Notes under the pieces: model-generated
What the model was told of the DNA's origin: nothing
Seen by the model: only the letters and a program-made list of their open reading frames with translations
The model's database searches: none
Program-made: the position numbers and the translations under genes
Origin: Apostichopus japonicus
Lineage: Eukaryota; Echinodermata; Holothuroidea; Aspidochirotida; Stichopodidae
Assembly (NCBI RefSeq): GCF_037975245.1
Contig: NC_092578.1
Coordinates: 11,328,321 to 11,392,320, forward strand
Direction of reading: 5' to 3'
Length of the DNA: 64,000 bases
Shown here: one piece after another, positions 12,644 through 25,535 of the stretch
Numbering within the stretch: the first letter of the stretch is position 1
Layout of the letters: each line of letters opens with the position of its first letter

Positions 12644-13304
12644 CCAACGAGATATCTCAAGTGGGTAATGTCGGACCGACAAAAGATCGATGGGCCGGAG
12701 TACCCATTCAAGTGCCACTTACCCTTCGTTTTCGGTGCTGGTCAAAGGTCATTTGGGGTCACCAGGGGCGAAATGGTCAAAATCTTGCCAACGAGATATC
12801 TCAAGTGGGTAATGTCGGACCGACACAAGATCGGTGGGCCGGAGTACCCATTCAAGTACCACTTACCCTTTGTTTTCGGTGCAGGTCAAAGGTCACCAGG
12901 GGTCAACAGGGGTCACCAGGGGTCACCAGGGGTCAAATTGTCAAAATCTTGTCAACGAGATATCTCAAGTGGGTAATGTCGGACCGACATAAGATCGGTT
13001 GGCCGGAGTACCCATTCAAGTGCCACTTACCATTTGTTTTCGGTGCAGGTCAAAGGTCATTTGGGGTCACCAGGGATCAAATGGTCAAAATCTTGTCAAC
13101 GAGTTATCTCAGGTGGGTAATGTCGGACCGACTTAAGATCGGTTGGCCGGAGTACCCATTCAAGTGCCACTTACCCTTTGTTTTCGGTGCAGGTCAAAGG
13201 TCATTTGGGGTCACCAGGGGTCACCAGGGTCCAAATGGTCAACATCTTGTCAACGAGATATCTCAAGTGGGTAATGTCGCACCGACTTAAGATTGGTTGG
13301 CCGG

Positions 13305-14300
13305 AGTACCCATTCAAGTGCCACTTACCCTTTGTTTTCGGTGCTGGTCAAAGGTCATTTGGGGTCACCAGGGGTCAAATGGTCAAAATCTTGTCAACGA
13401 GATATCTCAAGTGGGTAATGTCGGACCGACACAAGATCGGTTGGCCGGAGTACCCATTCAAGTGCCACTTACCCTTCATTTTCGGTGCAGGTCAAAGGTC
13501 ATTTGGGGTCACCAGGGGTCAAATGGTCAAAATCTTGTCAACGAGATATCTCAAGTGGGTATTGTGGGACCGGCTTAACATTGGTTGGAAGGAGCACCCA
13601 TTCAAGTGCCACTTACCCTTTGTTTTCGGTGCAGGTCAAAGGTCATTTGGGGTCACCAGGGGTCACCAGGGTCCAAATGGTCAACATCTTGTCAACGAGA
13701 TATCTCAAGTGGGTAATGTCGCACCGACTTAAGATTGGTTGGCAGGAGTACCCATTCAAGTGCCACTTACCCTTTGTTTTCGGTGCTGGTCAAAGGTCAT
13801 TTGGGGTCACCAGGGGTCAAATGGTCAAAATCTTGTCAACGAGATATCTCAAGTGGGTAATGTCGGACCGACACAAGATCGGTTGGCCGGAGTACCCATT
13901 CAAGTGCCACTTACCCTTCATTTTCGGTGCAGGTCAAAGGTCATTTGGGGTCACCAGGGGTCAAATGGTCAAAATCTTGTCAACGAGATATCTCAAGTGG
14001 GTATTGTGGGACCGGCTTAACATTGGTTGGAAGGAGCACCCATTCAAGTGCCACTTACCCTTTGTTTTCGGTGCAGGTCAAAGGTCATTTGGGGTCACCA
14101 GGGGTCACCAGGGTCCAAATGGTCAACATCTTGTCAACGAGATATCTCAAGTGGGTAATGTCGCACCGACTTAAGATTGGTTGGCAGGAGTACCCATTCA
14201 AGTGCCACTTACCCTTTGTTTTCGGTGCTGGTCAAAGGTCATTTGGGGTCACCAGGGGTCAAATGGTCAAAATCTTGTCAACGAGATATCTCAAGTGGGT
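13305..14300 (+). repeat. 442-bp three-monomer sub-HOR (tandem)
   Basis: Three distinct monomers follow in order: GCACCGACTTAAGATTGG with GGTGCTGG; GACACAAGATCGG with CCCTTCATTTTCGG; and TGTGGGACCGGCTTAACATTGGTTGGAAGGAGCACC with GGTCCAAATGGTCAACATC and two decamers (144+144+154 bp). The trimer is repeated at +442 here and again near 16,599/17,041, 21,377/21,819 and 24,491/24,933. It is the commonest HOR building block of the 3-37 kb region. Confidence 0.85.
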
Positions 14301-14713
14301 ATTGTGGGACCGGCTTAACATTGGTTGGAAGGAGCACCCATTCAAGTACCACTTCCCCTTTGTTTTCGGTGCAGGTCAAAGGTCATTTGGGGTCAGCAGG
14401 GATCAAATGGTCAAAATCTTGTCAACGAGTTATCTCAGGTGGGTAATGTCGGACCGACTTAAGATCGGTTGGCCGGAGTACCCATTCAAGTGCCACTTAC
14501 CCTTTGTTTTCGGTGCAGGTCAAAGGTCATTTGGGGTCACCAGGGGTCACCAGGGTCCAAATGGTCAACATCTTGTCAACGAGATATCTCAAGTGGGTAA
14601 TGTCGCACCGACTTAAGATTGGTTGGCCGGAGTACCCATTCAAGTGCCACTTACCCTTTGTTTTCGGTGCTGGTCAAAGGTCATTTGGGGTCACCAGGGG
14701 TCAAATGGTCAAA

Positions 14714-15337
14714 ATCTTGTCAACGAGATATCTCAAGTGGGTTATGTCGGACCGACACAAGATCGGTTGGCCGGAGTACCCATTCAAGTGCCACTTACCC
14801 TTCATTTTCGGTGCAGGTCAAAGGTCATTTGGGGTCACCAGGGGTCAAATGGTCAAAATCTTGTCAACGAGATATCTCAAGTGGGTATTGTGGGACCGGC
14901 TTAACATTGGTTGGAAGGAGCACCCATTCAAGTGCCACTTACCCTTTGTTTTCGGTGCAGGTCAAAGGTCATTTGGGGTCACCAGGGGTCACCAGGGTCC
15001 AAATGGTCAACATCTTGTCAACGAGATATCTCAAGTGGGTTATGTCGGACCGACACAAGATCGGTTGGCCGGAGTACCCATTCAAGTGCCACTTACCCTT
15101 CATTTTCGGTGCAGGTCAAAGGTCATTTGGGGTCACCAGGGGTCAAATGGTCAAAATCTTGTCAACGAGATATCTCAAGTGGGTATTGTGGGACCGGCTT
15201 AACATTGGTTGGAAGGAGCACCCATTCAAGTGCCACTTACCCTTTGTTTTCGGTGCAGGTCAAAGGTCATTTGGGGTCACCAGGGGTCACCAGGGTCCAA
15301 ATGGTCAACATCTTGTCAACGAGATATCTCAAGTGGG
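14714..15337 (+). repeat. 298-bp dimer tandem duplication
   Basis: The 14,714-15,039 sequence recurs at 15,012-15,337 (offset 298 = 2 x 144 + 10). The corresponding duplication is present in B2 near 22,606-23,229, so it arose before the 7,892-bp duplication. It explains why the internal 3,258-bp offset to the left becomes 3,556 bp to the right. Confidence 0.85.
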
Positions 15338-17331
15338 TAATGTCGCACCGACTTAAGATTGGTTGGCAGGAGTACCCATTCAAGTGCCACTTACCCTTTG
15401 TTTTCGGTGCTGGTCAAAGGTCATTTGGGGTCACCAGGGGTCAAATGGTCAAAATCTTGTCAACGAGATATCTCAAGTGGGTAATGTCGGACCGAATTAA
15501 GATCGGTTAGCAGGAGTAGCCATTCAAGTGCCACTTACCCTTTGTTTTCGGTGCAGGTCAAAGGTCATTTGGGGTCACCAGGGTTCAAATGGTCAAAATC
15601 TTGTCAACGAGATATCTCAAGTGGGTAATGTCGGACCGACTTAAGATCGGTTGGCCGGAGTACCCATTCAAGTGCCACTTACCCTTTGTTTTCGGTGCAG
15701 GTCAAAGGTCATTTGGGGTCACCAGGGGTCACCAGGGTTCAAATGGTCAAAATCTTGTCAACGAGATATCTCAAGTGGGTAATGTCGGACCGACTTAAGA
15801 TCGGTTGGCCGGAGTACCCATTCAAGTGCCACTTACCCTTTGTTTTCGGTGCAGGTCAAAGGTCATTTGGGGTCACCAGGGGTCACCATGGGTCAAATGG
15901 TCAAAATCTTGTCAACAAGATATCTCAAGTGGGTAATGTCGGACCGACACAAGATCGGTTGGCCGGAGTACCCATTCAAGTGCCACTTACCCTTTGTTTT
16001 CGGTGCAGGTCAAAGGTCATCTGGGGTCACCATGGGTCAAATGGTCAAAATCTTGTCAACGAGATATCTCAAGTGGGTAATGTCGGACCGACAAAAGATC
16101 GATGGGCCGGAGTACCCATTCAAGTGCCACTTACCCTTCGTTTTCGGTGCTGGTCAAAAGTCATTTGGGGTCACCAGGTGCGAAATGGTCAAAATCTTGC
16201 CAACGAGATATCTCAAGTGGGTAATGTCGGACCGACAAAAGATCGATGGGCCGGAGTACCCATTCAAGTGCCACTTACCCTTCGTTTTCGGTGCTGGTCA
16301 AAGGTCATTTGGGGTCACCAGGGGCGAAATGGTCAAAATCTTGCCAACGAGATATCTCAAGTGGGTAATGTCGGACCGACACAAGATCGGTGGGCCGGAG
16401 TACCCATTCAAGTACCACTTACCCTTTGTTTTCGGTGCAGGTCAAAGGTCACCAGGGGTCAACAGGGGTCACCAGGGGTCACCAGGGGTCAAATTGTCAA
16501 AATCTTGTCAACGAGATATCTCAAGTGGGTAATGTCGGACCGACACAAGATCGGTTGGCCGGAGTACCCATTCAAGTGCCACTTACCCTTCATTTTCGGT
16601 GCAGGTCAAAGGTCATTTGGGGTCACCAGGGGTCAAATGGTCAAAATCTTGTCAACGAGATATCTCAAGTGGGTATTGTGGGACCGGCTTAACATTGGTT
16701 GGAAGGAGCACCCATTCAAGTGCCACTTACCCTTTGTTTTCGGTGCAGGTCAAAGGTCATTTGGGGTCACCAGGGGTCACCAGGGTCCAAATGGTCAACA
16801 TCTTGTCAACGAGATATCTCAAGTGGGTAATGTCGCACCGACTTAAGATTGGTTGGCAGGAGTACCCATTCAAGTGCCACTTACCCTTTGTTTTCGGTGC
16901 TGGTCAAAGGTCATTTGGGGTCACCAGGGGTCAAATGGTCAAAATCTTGTCAACGAGATATCTCAAGTGGGTAATGTCGGACCGACACAAGATCGGTTGG
17001 CCGGAGTACCCATTCAAGTGCCACTTACCCTTCATTTTCGGTGCAGGTCAAAGGTCATTTGGGGTCACCAGGGGTCAAATGGTCAAAATCTTGTCAACGA
17101 GATATCTCAAGTGGGTATTGTGGGACCGGCTTAACATTGGTTGGAAGGAGCACCCATTCAAGTGCCACTTACCCTTTGTTTTCGGTGCAGGTCAAAGGTC
17201 ATTTGGGGTCACCAGGGGTCACCAGGGTCCAAATGGTCAACATCTTGTCAACGAGATATCTCAAGTGGGTAATGTCGCACCGACTTAAGATTGGTTGGCA
17301 GGAGTACCCATTCAAGTGCCACTTACCCTTT

Positions 17332-20300
17332 GTTTTCGGTGCTGGTCAAAGGTCATTTGGGGTCACCAGGGGCGAAATGGTCAAAATCTTGCCAACGAGA
17401 TATCTCAAGTGGGTAATGTCGGACCGACACAAGATCGGTGGGCCGGAGTACCCATTCAAGTTCCACTTACCCTTTGTTTTCGGTGCAGGTCAAAGGTCAC
17501 CAGGGGTCAACAGGGGTCACCAGGGGTCACCAGGGGTCAAATTGTCAAAATCTTGTCAACGAGATATCTCAAGTGGGTAATGTCGGACCGACATAAGATC
17601 GGTTGGCCGGAGTACCCATTCAAGTGCCACTTACCATTTGTTTTCGGTGCAGGTCAAAGGTCATTTGGGGTCACCAGGGATCAAATGGTCAAAATCTTGT
17701 CAACGAGTTATCTCAGGTGGGTAATGTCGGACCGACTTAAGATCGGTTGGCCGGAGTACCCATTCAAGTGCCACTTACCCTTTGTTTTCGGTGCAGGTCA
17801 AAGGTCATTTGGGGTCACCAGGGGTCACCAGGGTCCAAATGGTCAACATCTTGTCAACGAGATATCTCAAGTGGGTAATGTCGCACCGACTTAAGATTGG
17901 TTGGCCGGAGTACCCATTCAAGTGCCACTTACCCTTTGTTTTCGGTGCTGGTCAAATGTCATTTGGGGTCATTTGGGGTCACCAGGGGTCAAATGGTCAA
18001 AATCTTGTCAACGAGATATCTCAAGTGGGTAATGTCGGACCGACACAAGATCGGTTGGCCGGAGTACCCATTCAAGTGCCACTTACCCTTCATTTTCGGT
18101 GCAGGTCAAAGGTCATTTGGGGTCACCAGGGGTCAAATGGTCAAAATCTTGTCAACGAGATATCTCAAGTGGGTATTGTGGGACCGGCTTAACATTGGTT
18201 GGAAGGAGCACCCATTCAAGTGCCACTTACCCTTTGTTTTCGGTGCAGGTCAAAGGTCATTTGGGGTCACCAGGGGTCACCAGGGTCCAAATGGTCAACA
18301 TCTTGTCAACGAGATATCTCAAGTGGGTAATGTCGCACCGACTTAAGATTGGTTGGCAGGAGTACCCATTCAAGTGCCACTTACCCTTTGTTTTCGGTGC
18401 TGGTCAAAGGTCATTTGGGGTCACCAGGGGTCAAATGGTCAAAATCTTGTCAACGAGATATCTCAAGTGGGTATTGTCGGACCGGCTTAACATTGGTTGG
18501 AAGGAGCACCCATTCAAGTACCACTTACCCTTTGTTTTCGGTGCAGGTCAAAGGTCATTTGGGGTCACCAGGGGTCACCAGGGTCCAAATGGTCAACATC
18601 TTGTCAACGAGATATCTCAAGTGGGTAATGTCGGACCGACATAAGATCGGTTGGCCGGAGAACCCATTCAAGTGCTACTTACCCTTCGTTTTCGGTGCTG
18701 GTCAAAGGTCATTTGGGGTCACCAGGGGCCAAATGGTCAAAATCTTGTCAACGAGATATTTCAAGCGGGTAATGTCGGACCGACACAAGATCGGTGGGCC
18801 GGAGTACCCATTCAAGTACCACTTACCCTTTGTTTTCGGTGCAGGTCAAAGGTCACCAGGGGTCAACAGGGGTCACCAGGGGTCACCAGGGGTCAAATTG
18901 TCAAAATCTTGTCAACGAGATATCTCAAGTGGGTAATGTCGGACCGACATAAGATCGGTTGGCCGGAGTACCCATTCAAGTGCCACTTACCATTTGTTTT
19001 CGGTGCAGGTCAAAGGTCATTTGGGGTCAGCAGGGATCAAATGGTCAAAATCTTGTCAACGAGTTATCTCAGGTGGGTAATGTCGGACCGACTTAAGATC
19101 GGTTGGCCGGAGTACCCATTCAAGTGCCACTTACCCTTTGTTTTCGGTGCAGGTCAAAGGTCATTTGGGGTCACCAGGGGTCACCAGGGTCCAAATGGTC
19201 AACATCTTGTCAACGAGATATCTCAAGTGGGTAATGTCGCACCGACTTAAGATTGGTTGGCCGGAGTACCCATTCAAGTGCCACTTACCCTTTGTTTTCG
19301 GTGCTGGTCAAAGGTCATTTGGGGTCACCAGGGGTCAAATGGTCAAAATCTTGTCAACGAGATATCTCAAGTGGGTTATGTCGGACCGACACAAGATCGG
19401 TTGGCCGGAGTACCCATTCAAGTGCCACTTACCCTTCATTTTCGGTGCAGGTCAAAGGTCATTTGGGGTCACCAGGGGTCAAATGGTCAAAATCTTGTCA
19501 ACGAGATATCTCAAGTGGGTATTGTGGGACCGGCTTAACATTGGTTGGAAGGAGCACCCATTCAAGTGCCACTTACCCTTTGTTTTCGGTGCAGGTCAAA
19601 GGTCATTTGGGGTCACCAGGGGTCACCAGGGTCCAAATGGTCAACATCTTGTCAACGAGATATCTCAAGTGGGTAATGTCGCACCGACTTAAGATTGGTT
19701 GGCAGGAGTACCCATTCAAGTGCCACTTACCCTTTGTTTTCGGTGCTGGTCAAAGGTCATTTGGGGTCACCAGGGGTCAAATGGTCAAAATCTTGTCAAC
19801 GAGATATCTCAAGTGGGTAATGTCGGACCGAATTAAGATCGGTTAGCAGGAGTAGCCATTCAAGTGCCACTTACCCTTTGTTTTCGGTGCAGGTCAAAGG
19901 TCATTTGGGGTCACCAGGGTTCAAATGGTCAAAATCTTGTCAACGAGATATCTCAAGTGGGTAATGTCGGACCGACTTAAGATCGGTTGGCCGGAGTACC
20001 CATTCAAGTGCCACTTACCCTTTGTTTTCGGTGCAGGTCAAAGGTCATTTGGGGTCACCAGGGGTCACCAGGGTTCAAATGGTCAAAATCTTGTCAACGA
20101 GATATCTCAAGTGGGTAATGTCGGACCGACTTAAGATCGGTTGGCCGGAGTACCCATTCAAGTGCCACTTACCCTTTGTTTTCGGTGCAGGTCAAAGGTC
20201 ATTTGGGGTCACCAGGGGTCACCATGGGTCAAATGGTCAAAATCTTGTCAACAAGATATCTCAAGTGGGTAATGTCGGACCGACACAAGATCGGTTGGCC

Positions 20301-23300
20301 GGAGTACCCATTCAAGTGCCACTTACCCTTTGTTTTCGGTGCAGGTCAAAGGTCATCTGGGGTCACCATGGGTCAAATGGTCAAAATCTTGTCAACGAGA
20401 TATCTCAAGTGGGTAATGTCGGACCGACAAAAGATCGATGGGCCGGAGTACCCATTCAAGTGCCACTTACCCTTCGTTTTCGGTGCTGGTCAAAGGTCAT
20501 TTGGGGTCACCAGGTGCGAAATGGTCAAAATCTTGCCAACGAGATATCTCAAGTGGGTAATGTCGGACCGACAAAAGATCGATGGGCCGGAGTACCCATT
20601 CAAGTGCCACTTACCCTTCGTTTTCGGTGCTGGTCAAAGGTCATTTGGGGTCACCAGGGGCGAAATGGTCAAAATCTTGCCAACGAGATATCTCAAGTGG
20701 GTAATGTCGGACCGACACAAGATCGGTGGGCCGGAGTACCCATTCAAGTACCACTTACCCTTTGTTTTCGGTGCAGGTCAAAGGTCACCAGGGGTCAACA
20801 GGGGTCACCAGGGGTCACCAGGGGTCAAATTGTCAAAATCTTGTCAACGAGATATCTCAAGTGGGTAATGTCGGACCGACATAAGATCGGTTGGCCGGAG
20901 TACCCATTCAAGTGCCACTTACCATTTGTTTTCGGTGCAGGTCAAAGGTCATTTGGGGTCACCAGGGATCAAATGGTCAAAATCTTGTCAACGAGTTATC
21001 TCAGGTGGGTAATGTCGGACCGACTTAAGATCGGTTGGCCGGAGTACCCATTCAAGTGCCACTTACCCTTTGTTTTCGGTGCAGGTCAAAGGTCATTTGG
21101 GGTCACCAGGGGTCACCAGGGTCCAAATGGTCAACATCTTGTCAACGAGATATCTCAAGTGGGTAATGTCGCACCGACTTAAGATTGGTTGGCCGGAGTA
21201 CCCATTCAAGTGCCACTTACCCTTTGTTTTCGGTGCTGGTCAAAGGTCATTTGGGGTCACCAGGGGTCAAATGGTCAAAATCTTGTCAACGAGATATCTC
21301 AAGTGGGTAATGTCGGACCGACACAAGATCGGTTGGCCGGAGTACCCATTCAAGTGCCACTTACCCTTCATTTTCGGTGCAGGTCAAAGGTCATTTGGGG
21401 TCACCAGGGGTCAAATGGTCAAAATCTTGTCAACGAGATATCTCAAGTGGGTATTGTGGGACCGGCTTAACATTGGTTGGAAGGAGCACCCATTCAAGTG
21501 CCACTTACCCTTTGTTTTCGGTGCAGGTCAAAGGTCATTTGGGGTCACCAGGGGTCACCAGGGTCCAAATGGTCAACATCTTGTCAACGAGATATCTCAA
21601 GTGGGTAATGTCGCACCGACTTAAGATTGGTTGGCAGGAGTACCCATTCAAGTGCCACTTACCCTTTGTTTTCGGTGCTGGTCAAAGGTCATTTGGGGTC
21701 ACCAGGGGTCAAATGGTCAAAATCTTGTCAACGAGATATCTCAAGTGGGTAATGTCGGACCGACACAAGATCGGTTGGCCGGAGTACCCATTCAAGTGCC
21801 ACTTACCCTTCATTTTCGGTGCAGGTCAAAGGTCATTTGGGGTCACCAGGGGTCAAATGGTCAAGATCTTGTCAACGAGATATCTCAAGTGGGTATTGTG
21901 GGACCGGCTTAACATTGGTTGGAAGGAGCACCCATTCAAGTGCCACTTACCCTTTGTTTTCGGTGCAGGTCAAAGGTCATTTGGGGTCACCAGGGGTCAC
22001 CAGGGTCCAAATGGTCAACATCTTGTCAACGAGATATCTCAAGTGGGTAATGTCGCACCGACTTAAGATTGGTTGGCAGTAGTACCCATTCAAGTGCCAC
22101 TTACCCTTTGTTTTCGGTGCTGGTCAAAGGTCATTTGGGGTCACCAGGGGTCAAATGGTCAAAATCTTGTCAACGAGATATCTCAAGTGGGTATTGTGGG
22201 ACCGGCTTAACATTGGTTGGAAGGAGCACCCATTCAAGTACCACTTCCCCTTTGTTTTCGGTGCAGGTCAAAGGTCATTTGGGGTCAGCAGGGATCAAAT
22301 GGTCAAAATCTTGTCAACGAGTTATCTCAGGTGGGTAATGTCGGACCGACTTAAGATCGGTTGGCCGGAGTACCCATTCAAGTGCCACTTACCCTTTGTT
22401 TTCGGTGCAGGTCAAAGGTCATTTGGGGTCACCAGGGGTCACCAGGGTCCAAATGGTCAACATCTTGTCAACGAGATATCTCAAGTGGGTAATGTCGCAC
22501 CGACTTAAGATTGGTTGGCCGGAGTACCCATTCAAGTGCCACTTACCCTTTGTTTTCGGTGCTGGTCAAAGGTCATTTGGGGTCACCAGGGGTCAAATGG
22601 TCAAAATCTTGTCAACGAGATATCTCAAGTGGGTTATGTCGGACCGACACAAGATCGGTTGGCCGGAGTACCCATTCAAGTGCCACTTACCCTTCATTTT
22701 CGGTGCAGGTCAAAGGTCATTTGGGGTCACCAGGGGTCAAATGGTCAAAATCTTGTCAACGAGATATCTCAAGTGGGTATTGTGGGACCGGCTTAACATT
22801 GGTTGGAAGGAGCACCCATTCAAGTGCCACTTACCCTTTGTTTTCGGTGCAGGTCAAAGGTCATTTGGGGTCACCAGGGGTCACCAGGGTCCAAATGGTC
22901 AACATCTTGTCAACGAGATATCTCAAGTGGGTTATGTCGGACCGACACAAGATCGGTTGGCCGGAGTACCCATTCAAGTGCCACTTACCCTTCATTTTCG
23001 GTGCAGGTCAAAGGTCATTTGGGGTCACCAGGGGTCAAATGGTCAAAATCTTGTCAACGAGATATCTCAAGTGGGTATTGTGGGACCGGCTTAACATTGG
23101 TTGGAAGGAGCACCCATTCAAGTGCCACTTACCCTTTGTTTTCGGTGCAGGTCAAAGGTCATTTGGGGTCACCAGGGGTCACCAGGGTCCAAATGGTCAA
23201 CATCTTGTCAACGAGATATCTCAAGTGGGTAATGTCGCACCGACTTAAGATTGGTTGGCAGGAGTACCCATTCAAGTGCCACTTACCCTTTGTTTTCGGT

Positions 23301-25223
23301 GCTGGTCAAAGGTCATTTGGGGTCACCAGGGGTCAAATGGTCAAAATCTTGTCAACGAGATATCTCAAGTGGGTAATGTCGGACCGAATTAAGATCGGTT
23401 AGCAGGAGTAGCCATTCAAGTGCCACTTACCCTTTGTTTTCGGTGCAGGTCAAAGGTCATTTGGGGTCACCAGGGTTCAAATGGTCAAAATCTTGTCAAC
23501 GAGATATCTCAAGTGGGTAATGTCGGACCGACTTAAGATCGGTTGGCCGGAGTACCCATTCAAGTGCCACTTACCCTTTGTTTTCGGTGCAGGTCAAAGG
23601 TCATTTGGGGTCACCAGGGGTCACCAGGGTTCAAATGGTCAAAATCTTGTCAACGAGATATCTCAAGTGGGTAATGTCGGACCGACTTAAGATCGGTTGG
23701 CCGGAGTACCCATTCAAGTGCCACTTACCCTTTGTTTTCGGTGCAGGTCAAAGGTCATTTGGGGTCACCAGGGGTCACCATGGGTCAAATGGTCAAAATC
23801 TTGTCAACAAGATATCTCAAGTGGGTAATGTCGGACCGACACAAGATCGGTTGGCCGGAGTACCCATTCAAGTGCCACTTACCCTTTGTTTTCGGTGCAG
23901 GTCAAAGGTCATCTGGGGTCACCATGGGTCAAATGGTCAAAATCTTGTCAACGAGATATCTCAAGTGGGTAATGTCGGACCGACAAAAGATCGATGGGCC
24001 GGAGTACCCATTCAAGTGCCACTTACCCTTCGTTTTCGGTGCTGGTCAAAAGTCATTTGGGGTCACCAGGTGCGAAATGGTCAAAATCTTGCCAACGAGA
24101 TATCTCAAGTGGGTAATGTCGGACCGACAAAAGATCGATGGGCCGGAGTACCCATTCAAGTGCCACTTACCCTTCGTTTTCGGTGCTGGTCAAAGGTCAT
24201 TTGGGGTCACCAGGGGCGAAATGGTCAAAATCTTGCCAACGAGATATCTCAAGTGGGTAATGTCGGACCGACACAAGATCGGTGGGCCGGAGTACCCATT
24301 CAAGTACCACTTACCCTTTGTTTTCGGTGCAGGTCAAAGGTCACCAGGGGTCAACAGGGGTCACCAGGGGTCACCAGGGGTCAAATTGTCAAAATCTTGT
24401 CAACGAGATATCTCAAGTGGGTAATGTCGGACCGACACAAGATCGGTTGGCCGGAGTACCCATTCAAGTGCCACTTACCCTTCATTTTCGGTGCAGGTCA
24501 AAGGTCATTTGGGGTCACCAGGGGTCAAATGGTCAAAATCTTGTCAACGAGATATCTCAAGTGGGTATTGTGGGACCGGCTTAACATTGGTTGGAAGGAG
24601 CACCCATTCAAGTGCCACTTACCCTTTGTTTTCGGTGCAGGTCAAAGGTCATTTGGGGTCACCAGGGGTCACCAGGGTCCAAATGGTCAACATCTTGTCA
24701 ACGAGATATCTCAAGTGGGTAATGTCGCACCGACTTAAGATTGGTTGGCAGGAGTACCCATTCAAGTGCCACTTACCCTTTGTTTTCGGTGCTGGTCAAA
24801 GGTCATTTGGGGTCACCAGGGGTCAAATGGTCAAAATCTTGTCAACGAGATATCTCAAGTGGGTAATGTCGGACCGACACAAGATCGGTTGGCCGGAGTA
24901 CCCATTCAAGTGCCACTTACCCTTCATTTTCGGTGCAGGTCAAAGGTCATTTGGGGTCACCAGGGGTCAAATGGTCAAAATCTTGTCAACGAGATATCTC
25001 AAGTGGGTATTGTGGGACCGGCTTAACATTGGTTGGAAGGAGCACCCATTCAAGTGCCACTTACCCTTTGTTTTCGGTGCAGGTCAAAGGTCATTTGGGG
25101 TCACCAGGGGTCACCAGGGTCCAAATGGTCAACATCTTGTCAACGAGATATCTCAAGTGGGTAATGTCGCACCGACTTAAGATTGGTTGGCAGGAGTACC
25201 CATTCAAGTGCCACTTACCCTTT
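17332..25223 (+). repeat. HOR unit B2, 7,892 bp
   Basis: Near-identical tandem copy of B1 (two substitutions noticed in 7.9 kb). The match ends at 25,264; the next base differs (17,373 C versus 25,265 T). The junction region 17,332-17,372 corresponds to the CGGTGCTGGTCAAAGG to CCAGGGG part of a monomer. Part of B2 (about 17,980-19,818) occurs once more at 34,628-36,466. Confidence 0.94.
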
Positions 25224-25535
25224 GTTTTCGGTGCTGGTCAAAGGTCATTTGGGGTCACCAGGGGTCAAATGGTCAAAATCTTGTCAACGAGATATCTCAA
25301 GTGGGTATTGTGGGACCGGCTTAACATTGGTTGGAAGGAGCACCCATTCAAGTACCACTTCCCCTTTGTTTTCGGTGCAGGTCAAAGGTCATTTGGGGTC
25401 ACCAGGGGTCACCAGGGTCCAAATGGTCAACATCTTGTCAACGAGATATCTCAAGTGGGTAATGTCGGACCGACATAAGATCGGTTGGCCGGAGAACCCA
25501 TTCAAGTGCTACTTACCCTTCGTTTTCGGTGCTGT
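25224..25535 (+). repeat. Linker monomers between HOR units B2 and D1
   Basis: About two monomers with markers of both neighbours (AAGGAGCACCC and GGAGAACCC). CACTTCCCC near 25,357 and GCTGTTCAAAGG at 25,531 distinguish it from the related stretch near 36,384-36,695. No non-satellite sequence lies at this HOR boundary. Confidence 0.8.

Larger units (their letters stand above)
9440..17331 (+). repeat. HOR unit B1, 7,892 bp
   Basis: The sequence at 9,440-17,372 is repeated at +7,892 (53 monomers plus 26 decamers). The match length exceeds the offset by 41 bp, so B1 and B2 are in direct tandem and the junction can lie anywhere in the shared 41 bp. Only two substitutions were noticed: 13,973 (A; G in B2) and 14,188 (G; T in B2). 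B1 itself contains older internal copies: 12,130 and 15,686 regions at offset 3,556, a 442-bp trimer duplication near 13,305 and a 298-bp dimer duplication at 14,714. Confidence 0.94.
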
